Assembly (NCBI GenBank): GCA_017996395.1
Contig: JAGOHA010000014.1
Location: forward strand, 1-47,263
Direction: 5' to 3'
DNA length: 47,263 nt
Origin: Acidobacteriota bacterium
GTDB lineage: Bacteria; Acidobacteriota; JAAYUB01
Shown here: positions 18,519 to 25,930 of the stretch, one piece after another
How the letters are laid out: every line of letters begins with the position of its first letter
Numbering within the stretch: the stretch's first letter is position 1
Translations under genes and position numbers: made by a program
Notes under the pieces: model-generated
Database searches by the model: none
What the model saw: the letters and a program-made list of their open reading frames with translations, nothing else
What the model was told of the DNA's origin: nothing

Positions 18519-20813
18519 ATGTCGAATCGGCGTTTCATCCGTCGTTGCCGTATCTGGCCGCTCGGCGCCCGGCTGGCCGGGCTGGCGGTCCTGCTGGTCT
18601 TGCTGGCCGGCTCGGCCGCCGCCGGCACCGACGTGTGGGCCAGCCACATCACCGCCGCAGATGGCTGGAAGACCAGCATCTCGATGTTCAACCCCACGTA
18701 CAACAATCCGTTCGGCATCCAGTACACGCTGCACAAGTACGGTCCTGATGGGAGCCACCTCGGTTCGGAGAGCGGGACCGTCGAGCACGGTTCCGGCTGG
18801 AGCACGATACCTCCCGAAACCCTGAACTACGAGGGCTCGGCCCACATCGTCTCGGACGACAACCTGGTGGTCAAGCTGGCGTACCAGTTCGGCGACACGC
18901 CGAGCGTGTGCGAGTTCTACCTCAAGGGCGGCGTGCAGACCCAATGGATCCTGCCCAACTCGGTGCGGCCGTGGATGGACTGGACCGGGCTGGCGGTGAT
19001 CAACACGGGGGACGCCTCCGTCGACATCACGGTGGCGGCGCACAAGGACGGGGTGCCGGTGGCGGTGATGGCCGCGCCGGTGACTCTGGCGCCGCAGGCG
19101 AAGTACGTGCGCCTGTCGGACCAGATCTGGGCGGGGATCGGGTACACCGACGCCGACACGTTCGTGGTCACGGCCAGCGCGCCGATCCAGGCGCCGCTGA
19201 GCATCACGGGGAACCACGCCCAGGACCGACACCTGTTCTTCGCCGCCCAGCCGAGCACACCCATTCAGGATCCCCTGGTTGGCACGCCGGCGGGAACGGA
19301 CGTGTGGGCCAGTCACATCACGGCGGCGGCGGGGTGGCGCACGGAGATCTCCGTCTACAACCCCGGCCTTGTCAACGGTGACATCAACCTGTACCGGTAC
19401 GACGAGGCGGGGGCGGACCTGGGCGCGCAGGCGGACACGGTGGCGCCGAACGCTTGGCGGCGACTGGACGGCGCGTGGCTGCAGTACGAGGGCTCGGCGC
19501 ACATCACGTCGAACCGGTACCTGCTGGTGAAGCTGGAGTTCCAGTACGGCGACACGCCCAGCGTCTGCGAGTTCTACCTGGCCGGCGGCCGGTACCATCA
19601 ATGGGTCCTGCCCAACGCCGTCCGGTCCTGGATGGACTGGACGGGCCTGGCCGCCGTGAACACGGATGCGGCGACGCAGGAACTGGTGTTCGTATCGTAC
19701 CTCGATCACATCGCCGTCGGTTACACGAGTGCCGATGTGGAGCCGCGGGCCAAGCTGGTCCGCCTGACGAACGGCATCTGGCCGGACGTCGGCTACCGGG
19801 ATCTGGATACCGCCAGTATCTCTTGCCCCTCGATCTGGGAAGGCCGGATGATCGCCGCCCCCATCAGCATCACCGGCAACACCGCCCAGGACCGGCACCT
19901 GTTCTTCGCCGCTCAACCCATGCCGCCCAATGAATCCGGGGCGACGGTCTGGGCCGACGACATCGTGGGCCTGCTGTATTACGGCCGCCACGAGTCCTTC
20001 GACCAGGGTTCCCTGTCGGGCGAACCGTGCCGGGGCGCGGACGAAACTCCGTTCACCCATGCGCTCGGCCGGAACTTTGCGATGATGGAATACGAAGTGA
20101 CGCGGGGGATGTGGGCGGCGCTCCAGGCCGTGCAGCCCTCCCTGCCGGCGGATCCCAGCCACCTGTGGGGCGGCGACGCCGACGACCAGCCCGTCCAGCG
20201 CGTCACGTGGCCCGAGGCGGTGCTGTTCGCCAACCTGCTCTCGGCGCATCGCAACCTGAAGCCATGCTATTACACGGACGCGGCCTTCACCGTCCCGGTG
20301 ACCGCGGCCAATTACACCGCCGGACCTTTCTTCTGCGATTTCGACGCGCCCGGTTTCCGGCTGCCCACCGAGGGGGAGTGGGAATATGTGTGCCGGGGCG
20401 GCTTCGACACCAACCCGTTCCCCAATCGACCGTATTTCATGGAGGACAATTATTCGGCGGCGAACTGTGGCGCGGCGTCCGCCGCCGGCATGTATCCGAC
20501 CCTGGAAACGCTGGCCTGGTTCGCGGCCAATTCCGGGGGCCGGACATCCCCCGTGGGATTCACCATCGTCAATCCCTGGGGCCAGCTCGACTTGCTGGGC
20601 AACGTCTGGGAATGGTGCTGGGACTGGTACGCGGCCTATCCCGCGGGCGCCGTGACCGATTATGCGGGTCCGGGTTCGGGGACACAGCGGGTGGTGCGCG
20701 GCGGGGCCTGGGACCGCGACGCCCGGGACTGCCGCGCCTGCAATCGGGAATCCTACAGCCCGGACACGCGCCTCAATTCGGTCGGCTTCCGCCTCGTGCG
20801 GACGTACCCGTAA
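18519..20813 (+). CDS. Exported protein: two copies of an unfamiliar domain plus FGE-sulfatase (SUMF1) fold
   Basis: A 764-residue protein with a twin-arginine-poor, classical signal peptide (basic 1-20, hydrophobic 21-35). Residues about 36-244 and 259-467 are two copies of one domain, sharing GTDVWASHITAA, NYEGSAHI or QYEGSAHI, GDTPSVCEFYL, WMDWTGLA and AQDRHLFFAAQP. I do not recognise this domain; it looks like an all-beta exported module. Residues about 494-764 form a formylglycine-generating-enzyme-like domain (EVTRGMW, PVQRVTWPEAVLFAN, FRLPTEGEWEYVCRGG, LDLLGNVWEWCWDWY, RVVRGGAW, GFRLVRTYP). The paired active-site cysteines of true FGE are not evident near CRACNRE, so it may bind rather than modify. 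AGGAGG precedes the ATG. It stands alone, with its own promoter. Confidence 0.85.
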   Translation: MSNRRFIRRCRIWPLGARLAGLAVLLVLLAGSAAAGTDVWASHITAADGWKTSISMFNPTYNNPFGIQYTLHKYGPDGSHLGSESGTVEHGSGWSTIPPETLNYEGSAHIVSDDNLVVKLAYQFGDTPSVCEFYLKGGVQTQWILPNSVRPWMDWTGLAVINTGDASVDITVAAHKDGVPVAVMAAPVTLAPQAKYVRLSDQIWAGIGYTDADTFVVTASAPIQAPLSITGNHAQDRHLFFAAQPSTPIQDPLVGTPAGTDVWASHITAAAGWRTEISVYNPGLVNGDINLYRYDEAGADLGAQADTVAPNAWRRLDGAWLQYEGSAHITSNRYLLVKLEFQYGDTPSVCEFYLAGGRYHQWVLPNAVRSWMDWTGLAAVNTDAATQELVFVSYLDHIAVGYTSADVEPRAKLVRLTNGIWPDVGYRDLDTASISCPSIWEGRMIAAPISITGNTAQDRHLFFAAQPMPPNESGATVWADDIVGLLYYGRHESFDQGSLSGEPCRGADETPFTHALGRNFAMMEYEVTRGMWAALQAVQPSLPADPSHLWGGDADDQPVQRVTWPEAVLFANLLSAHRNLKPCYYTDAAFTVPVTAANYTAGPFFCDFDAPGFRLPTEGEWEYVCRGGFDTNPFPNRPYFMEDNYSAANCGAASAAGMYPTLETLAWFAANSGGRTSPVGFTIVNPWGQLDLLGNVWEWCWDWYAAYPAGAVTDYAGPGSGTQRVVRGGAWDRDARDCRACNRESYSPDTRLNSVGFRLVRTYP

Positions 20814-20821
20814 CGGCCGCA

Positions 20822-21263
20822 GGCCGCATTCGACGATCCTGCCGTACGCCGCATTCGACGATCCTGCCGTAGGCCGCATTCGCCGAATGCGGCCAGACGG
20901 CAAGCCGAAACGACTGACGATCGCTCCAATCAGCGCCGTGACGTTGCCAGGCGCCGGATTCGGGAACACCGCAATCTTCGCCGCCGGTGCGCGTTCATCG
21001 AACGCGCGGTACGTGCGCAGGCCGCATTCGCCGATCCTGCCGTAGGCCGCATTCGCCGAATGCGGCCAGACGACACGATGGCAGGATCGACGATTGCGTG
21101 AATCAGCACCGTGAAGTTGCGAGGCGCTGGATTCGATGGTAGCGAATGGCATTCGCCTCCGGCGCGCGTTCATCGAACGCGCGGTACGTGCGTACGCCGC
21201 ATTCGACGAATGCGGCCAGACGACACGATGGCAGGATCGGCGATCGCTCCAATCAGCGCCGGG
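20822..21263. repeat. Extragenic repeat array with perfect palindromes
   Basis: A mosaic of two full units and one partial unit fills the space between two convergent genes. Palindromes built on GCCGCATTCG and its complement with a 1-nt centre lie at 20872-20894, 21045-21067 and 21196-21216. A 27-bp block containing GCGTTC-ATC-GAACGC recurs at 20991-21017 and 21166-21192. The string AATCAGC(G/A)CCG recurs at 20928, 21101 and 21251. Two tandem 25-bp subunits precede the first palindrome (20822-20871). The last unit overlaps the final codons and stop of the regulator gene. No spacers, genes or target duplications are seen. Confidence 0.85.
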
Positions 21264-22608
21264 ACGGCCGCGTGATCCCGTACCGCCGGATCTTGTTGTA
21301 GAGCGTGGTCCGCTCGACGCCCAGCACCTCGGCGGCCTTCTTGATGTTCCATTTCATCAGCGGCAGCACCTTGAGCAGGTGCCGTTTCTCCAGCTCCTCC
21401 AGCGACAGGGACGCCGGCAGCGTCGCCGGGTCCGTCTGGAGCGGCGGCAGGTCCAGGGGCTGGATGTAAGTGGACACGGTCATCACGGCCGCCCGTTCCA
21501 CCGCGTTCTCCAGCTCGCGGGCGTTGCCGGGCCAGTGGTACTGCTGCATGAGCTGACGGGCCGGCTCGCTGAAGCCGATGATTTTCCGGTTCGTCGCCGC
21601 GCAGAATACCCTCAAGAAATACTCGGCCATCAGCAGGATGTCCTCCCGCCGGTCGCGCAGGGGCGGGATGTGGATCTGGATGGCGCCGAGCAGCAGGTAC
21701 AGGTCCTCGCGGAATTCACCTGCCCGCGCCAGGGCCGCCAGGTCCCGGCTGTCGGCGGCGATCACGCGGCAGTCCACCGGAAGCTCCAGCGTGCCACCCA
21801 CCCGCCGGAACGTCCGCCGCTGGAGGGCCTGCACGAGCTCCCCCTGGACCCGCGCCGGCAGCGCGCTCACATGGTCCAGGAACAGGGTGCCGCCGACGGC
21901 AATCTCCACCCGGCCCCGTTTCGGGTACGGGACGCCGTCGGGAGACCCGCACTCGGAGCCGAAGAGCTCACGCTCGGCCCGGTGTTCCGGAATCGCGCTG
22001 CAACTGACCATCACCATGGGCAGGCTGCCCCGGCTCGACGCCGTGTGGATCGCGCGCGCCACCCGTTCCTTGCCGCAGCCGTTTTCGCCGGTGACGAGGA
22101 CGGGGACGTCGGTGGCGGCCGCGTCCGCGATCACCTGCCGGATGTGCTCGAACGTCGGACTCCGGCCCAGGAGATCGCCGTCTTTGCGGTAGGCCTCCAT
22201 GACGGCCTTGAGCTTGGCGTTCTCGTCGACCAGATCCCGGTACTTGACGAACTTGAGGGCCGCCAGCCCCACCGCTTCCCGCTGCAGCGGCGGCACGATG
22301 TAGTCGAAGGCGCCCAGGCGCATGGCTTGCACGGTGGACGTGCCGGCCACATCGGGGGTGATCACCGTCACCTCGATCGCCGGGTCCAGCAGCTTGACCT
22401 GGCGGAGAAGCTCCAGGCAGTCCATGTCGGGCAAACCGATCGCGGTCAGGATAAAGTCGGCATGCTCCTCCCGCAGGCGGCGCACGGCGGCCTCGCCGCT
22501 GGGCTCGGCGACGGCGTGAAAGCCGTCGGCCTTCAGCCAGCCGGTGATCTGTTCGCGGACGTTGGCGTCGCTGTCCACGATGAGGACGTTGAGATGTTCC
22601 GGACGCAT
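21253..22608 (-). CDS. NtrC-like regulator with degenerate receiver and AAA+ domains
   Basis: A 451-residue protein with the three-domain layout of sigma-54 activators: receiver (1-120), AAA+ (about 145-380), Fis-type helix-turn-helix (about 402-446, AAEVLGVERTTLYNKIRRYGI). Key residues are missing. The phosphoacceptor Asp is Ala56 (LTAIGLPDMD), the acidic pair reads D12-S13, and the conserved Lys is Pro106. In AAA+, Walker A is intact (GENGCGKE, 174-181), but Walker B is LFLDH (245-246, Glu to His) and the sigma-54-contacting GAFTGA loop is replaced by GSPDGV (221-226). The arginine-finger region FREDLY is kept. It probably binds DNA without phosphorylation or sigma-54 activation. GGGGGAG precedes the ATG; an open frame to 22770 is not used. 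Confidence 0.9.
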   Translation of the reverse strand: MRPEHLNVLIVDSDANVREQITGWLKADGFHAVAEPSGEAAVRRLREEHADFILTAIGLPDMDCLELLRQVKLLDPAIEVTVITPDVAGTSTVQAMRLGAFDYIVPPLQREAVGLAALKFVKYRDLVDENAKLKAVMEAYRKDGDLLGRSPTFEHIRQVIADAAATDVPVLVTGENGCGKERVARAIHTASSRGSLPMVMVSCSAIPEHRAERELFGSECGSPDGVPYPKRGRVEIAVGGTLFLDHVSALPARVQGELVQALQRRTFRRVGGTLELPVDCRVIAADSRDLAALARAGEFREDLYLLLGAIQIHIPPLRDRREDILLMAEYFLRVFCAATNRKIIGFSEPARQLMQQYHWPGNARELENAVERAAVMTVSTYIQPLDLPPLQTDPATLPASLSLEELEKRHLLKVLPLMKWNIKKAAEVLGVERTTLYNKIRRYGITRPSRR

Positions 22609-22760
22609 GGCGGTGGCTCCCCCTGAATGTCGTTGCGGTTGCGGACGGCTCACCGGACCGGAATTCCCGCGCACAGGCACCGCGCCGGTTCTCGTTTCAG
22701 GGCATGCAACCGACGAACCGTTCCGATTCGCCGGCGGAGCCGTTTCCTCAACCGCATCAG

Positions 22761-22789
22761 AGTATGACAAAAAGGGGGTAAGAAATCAA
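22761..22789 (-). promoter_or_regulatory. Probable promoter of the NtrC-like regulator
   Basis: On the minus strand, TTGATT (22784-22789), 17 bp, then CATACT (22761-22766), in a locally AT-rich stretch. It lies about 150 bp before the start codon. The region 22609-22860 otherwise shows no gene. Confidence 0.45.
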
Positions 22790-22819
22790 AGCACTTTCGG
22801 GCTGGTGTGCAAAATATCT

Positions 22820-22834
22820 ACAGACGATGTCTGT
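22820..22834 (-). terminator. Weak hairpin after nuoN
   Basis: A 6-bp stem ACAGAC/GTCTGT with a 3-nt loop lies 27 nt after the nuoN stop. Minus-strand sequence after it is T-rich (AGATATTTTG), and plus-strand sequence after it is TTTTG, so it may act in both directions. The short stem makes this tentative. Confidence 0.3.
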
Positions 22835-22860
22835 TTTTGATGCATGATGAACCGCAACCA

Positions 22861-24315
22861 CTAACGTCCCAAGAAACTCAGGATGGCGTCGCTGGAGGCC
22901 TGGAGGAGCGGGGAGGGGAAGAGTCCGAAGACGATGGTCAGCACGCCGCAGGCGACGATCACGATGCCGGCTGCGGCGGGGACCTTCACGGCTTCGGGCT
23001 CGCCGGGCTCCTGCATGAACATCACCACCACCACCCGCAGGTAGTAGTAGACGCTCACCAGGCTGTTCAGGATGGCGATGATGACTAGGGTGTACAGCTC
23101 CCGTTCCATTGCGGCGCTGAACAGGAAGAACTTGCCGATGAACCCGGCGGTGGCGGGGATGCCCGCCAGCGACACGAGGCAGACGGTCAGGGGGAAGCTC
23201 AGGACGGGTTGGCGGAAGCCCAGGCCGCGGTAGTCGTCGATGGCGACGCGCGTCTCGCCGGGGCCGGACACCAGGGCCACCACCGCGAAGGCGCCGATGT
23301 TCATCAGCAGGTAGGCGGCGAAGTAGAAGAGCATGGCCGCCAGACCGGTGGCGCTGGCGGTGACCAGCCCGATGAGCAGGTAGCCGGCGTGGGCGATGGA
23401 CGAATAGGCGAGCAGCCGCTTGATGTTGCGCTGGGGGATGGCGCCCAGGTTGCCCACCAGCATCGTGAGCACCGCCGACACCAGCAGCAGCTGGGTCCAA
23501 ACCGGCTGGTCGGGGGGGACGAGCTGGAACAGGATGCGGATCAGGGCGGCGAAGCCCGCCGCCTTGGGGCCGACGGACATGAAGGCGGTCACCGGCGTCG
23601 GCGCCCCCTCGTACACGTCGGGCGTCCACACGTGGAAGGGGGCGGCGGCCACCTTGAAGCTGAAGCCCGCCACCACCAGGCCGATGCCCAGCGCCAGCAG
23701 CAGCGGCAGGTCGGCCACGTGCGTGAAGGCGCTCATGAAGCGGAACACGGCGCCGTAGTTCGTGCTGCCGGCCGCGCCGTAGATGAGGGCGATCCCGTAG
23801 AGCAGGATTGCCGAGGAGAAGGCGCCCATGAAAAAGTACTTCATCCCCGACTCGTTGGAGCGGGGGTCCCGCCGCCGGAAGCCGGCCAGCACGTAGGTGG
23901 CGATGGAGAGGATCTCCAGGCCGACGAAGGTCATGACCAGGTCGGCGCCGGTGACCATGAAGTTCATGCCCGCCGTGGCGAACAGCAGCAGCGTGTAAAA
24001 CTCGCCGTGGGGGAGCGCCTCCCGCCGCAGGTACCCCGCCGTGCCGAGCACCATGAGGACGCCGATGGCGGCGAAGAGCAGCCGGCAGTAGGCGCCGAAC
24101 AGGTCCAGGGTGACCATGCCGTGGAACAGCGCGTCGGCCGGAACGCGCGGCGTCAGCAGGACGGCGGCCGCGCTGCCCGCCAGCCCGGCCACGGCCAGCA
24201 CGGCGCCGGCGGCCCGGCCGTGCCGGCCCAGGAAGGGCTCCGCGACCATGATCAGGACGCCGGCCGCGCACAGGACGATCTCGGGGAGGATGGCGGGGAT
24301 GAACAGCTCGTTCAC
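22861..24315 (-). CDS. nuoN: NADH-quinone oxidoreductase subunit N
   Basis: A 484-residue antiporter-like membrane subunit of respiratory complex I, with about 14 helices. The proton-pumping Glu of TM5 is E134 in FVGLEILSIATYVLAG. The helix-breaking region YAGAPTPVTAFMSVGPKAAG and the lysine helices are also recognisable (VGNLGAIPQRNIKRLLAYSSIAHAGY). It is the last gene of the nuoJKLMN block, 9 nt after nuoM. Confidence 0.97.
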   Translation of the reverse strand: MNELFIPAILPEIVLCAAGVLIMVAEPFLGRHGRAAGAVLAVAGLAGSAAAVLLTPRVPADALFHGMVTLDLFGAYCRLLFAAIGVLMVLGTAGYLRREALPHGEFYTLLLFATAGMNFMVTGADLVMTFVGLEILSIATYVLAGFRRRDPRSNESGMKYFFMGAFSSAILLYGIALIYGAAGSTNYGAVFRFMSAFTHVADLPLLLALGIGLVVAGFSFKVAAAPFHVWTPDVYEGAPTPVTAFMSVGPKAAGFAALIRILFQLVPPDQPVWTQLLLVSAVLTMLVGNLGAIPQRNIKRLLAYSSIAHAGYLLIGLVTASATGLAAMLFYFAAYLLMNIGAFAVVALVSGPGETRVAIDDYRGLGFRQPVLSFPLTVCLVSLAGIPATAGFIGKFFLFSAAMERELYTLVIIAILNSLVSVYYYLRVVVVMFMQEPGEPEAVKVPAAAGIVIVACGVLTIVFGLFPSPLLQASSDAILSFLGR

Positions 24316-24324
24316 GACGGACTC

Positions 24325-25926
24325 CTACCGGATGGTGGGCGCGGCGGCCTGCGGGGCCGGGGTGCCCGGCCCGACGCCGCCCGCCGGCAGCCGGTCCACC
24401 TCGTGGATCACGGGCGGCGGCTGCCGGACCTGCTGCACGCGGGCCAGCGCCTTCTGGAGGCTGGCATCCATGGGCCGGAGGAAGGTGCTCGAGTGCATGC
24501 CCATCCACACGATGAGGATGACGATGGGGATCAGCGTGAGCTTCTCCCGCAGGTTCAGGTCGGCCAGGGCGCGGTTCTCGTCGCGGTTCAGCGGGCCCAG
24601 GAAGACCCGCTGGTACATGGTGAGCATGTAGACCGCCGACAGGATCAGCCCCGTCGCCGCCAGGATGCCGTAGGTGGCGTTGCCGGCGAACGCGCCCTGG
24701 AGGATGAGGATCTCGCCGACGAAGCCGTTGAGACCGGGCAGGCCGATGGACGACAGGGTGACGATCATGAACAGGGCGGCGAACACGGGCATCCGGTGGG
24801 CCAGCCCGCCGAACTCGGCGATGAGGCGCGTGTGCCGCCGGTCGTAGATCATGCCCACCAGGAGGAACAGCGCGCCGGTGCTCAGACCGTGGTTCAGCAT
24901 CTGGTACGTCGCCCCCTGGACGCCGTAGATGTTGAACGCGAACAGGCCCAGCATGACGAAGCCGAGGTGGCTCACCGACGAGTAGGCCACCAGGCGCTTG
25001 AGGTCGGGCTGGACCATGCACACCAGCGCCCCGTAGATGATCCCGACGAGGGCCAGGACGCAGACCCAGGGGGCGAGAGTGACGCTGGCCTCGGGGAAGA
25101 GCGGCAGGCAGAAGCGCAGGAAGCCGTAGGTGCCCATCTTCAGGAGCACGGCGGCCAGGACCACCGAGCCGGCGGTGGGCGCCTCGGTGTGCGCGTCGGG
25201 CAGCCAGGTGTGGAACGGGAAGAGCGGCACCTTGATGGCGAAGGCGATGCCGAACGCCAGGAAGAGCAGGATCTGGCGGTCCAGCGGCAGCGCGAAGCGT
25301 CCCGCCTCCATGGCCGCCAGGATCTGCGGGTAGTCGAAGGTGAAGGCGCCGGCGGCCTGGCCGTGCCAGTAGTAGAGCGCGATGACGGCCACCAGCATGA
25401 ACAGGGAACCGAACATCGTATAGAGGAAGAATTTCACCGCCGCGTAGATTCGGTTCTTGCTCCCCCAGACGCCGATCAGGAAGTACATGGGGATGAGCAT
25501 GACCTCCCAGAACAGGTAGAAGAGCACCAGGTCCAGCGACAGGAAGACGCCGAGGATGCCCGACTCGAGCACCAGCATGAAGATCATGTACTCGCGGACG
25601 TGCTTCGTGACGGACCACGAGCCCAGGATGGCGACGGGCGTGATGAAGGTGGTGAGCAGCACGAGGAAGAGCGAGATGCCGTCCAGGCCCAGGTGGTAGT
25701 TCACCTGGAAGCCGCCCATGGCGAACCAGCGGTGGAACTCCTCGAGCTGGAAGTCGGGGCTGGCGGACTGAAACCGGGTCAGCAGCACGAGGGACGCGGC
25801 GAAGCCGGCCAGCGCGGCGGCCAGCGCCACGGCCCGGTGCGCCCCGACGCGCGCCCGCGGGATGAAGGCCAGGCCGACGGCGCCCAGCATGGGCAGGAAG
25901 ACGACGATGCTCAGCAGGTGTTCCAT
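24325..25926 (-). CDS. nuoM: NADH-quinone oxidoreductase subunit M
   Basis: A 533-residue antiporter-like proton-pumping subunit of complex I. The key Glu is E141 in LFYLFWEVMLIPMYFLIGVWG. The histidine/lysine helices are visible in PDLKRLVAYSSVSHLGFVMLG, as is LPDAHTEAPTAGSV. The true ATG (25926, MEHLLS) lies 4 nt after the nuoL stop; an upstream TTG would overlap nuoL. The C-terminal 40 residues are a proline-rich tail beyond the last helix. Confidence 0.97.
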   Translation of the reverse strand: MEHLLSIVVFLPMLGAVGLAFIPRARVGAHRAVALAAALAGFAASLVLLTRFQSASPDFQLEEFHRWFAMGGFQVNYHLGLDGISLFLVLLTTFITPVAILGSWSVTKHVREYMIFMLVLESGILGVFLSLDLVLFYLFWEVMLIPMYFLIGVWGSKNRIYAAVKFFLYTMFGSLFMLVAVIALYYWHGQAAGAFTFDYPQILAAMEAGRFALPLDRQILLFLAFGIAFAIKVPLFPFHTWLPDAHTEAPTAGSVVLAAVLLKMGTYGFLRFCLPLFPEASVTLAPWVCVLALVGIIYGALVCMVQPDLKRLVAYSSVSHLGFVMLGLFAFNIYGVQGATYQMLNHGLSTGALFLLVGMIYDRRHTRLIAEFGGLAHRMPVFAALFMIVTLSSIGLPGLNGFVGEILILQGAFAGNATYGILAATGLILSAVYMLTMYQRVFLGPLNRDENRALADLNLREKLTLIPIVILIVWMGMHSSTFLRPMDASLQKALARVQQVRQPPPVIHEVDRLPAGGVGPGTPAPQAAAPTIR

Positions 25927-25930
25927 ACGC

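Noticed and set aside
18342..18521. A 58-codon open frame ending in a TGATG overlap with the FGE-fold gene
   Set aside because: It could be a coupled leader peptide, but it has no ribosome-binding site, no recognisable features, and such frames are common at this base composition.
18429..21173. A 914-codon open frame on the minus strand opposite the FGE-fold gene
   Set aside because: Composition is Arg/Gly/Val/His-rich without domains, while the plus strand has a signal peptide, internal repeats and a recognised fold in one frame.
20822..21263. CRISPR array
   Set aside because: Repeats are of unequal length and spacing, are themselves nested palindromes, the intervening sequences are also repeated, and no cas genes are near.
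20822..21263. Insertion sequence or integron attC array
   Set aside because: No transposase or integrase gene, no terminal inverted repeats with target duplication, and no attC core-site pattern were found.
22609..22770. N-terminal extension of the NtrC-like regulator
   Set aside because: The extra residues are unstructured, the frame would begin at the probable -10 box, and a good GGGGGAG sits before the ATG at 22608.
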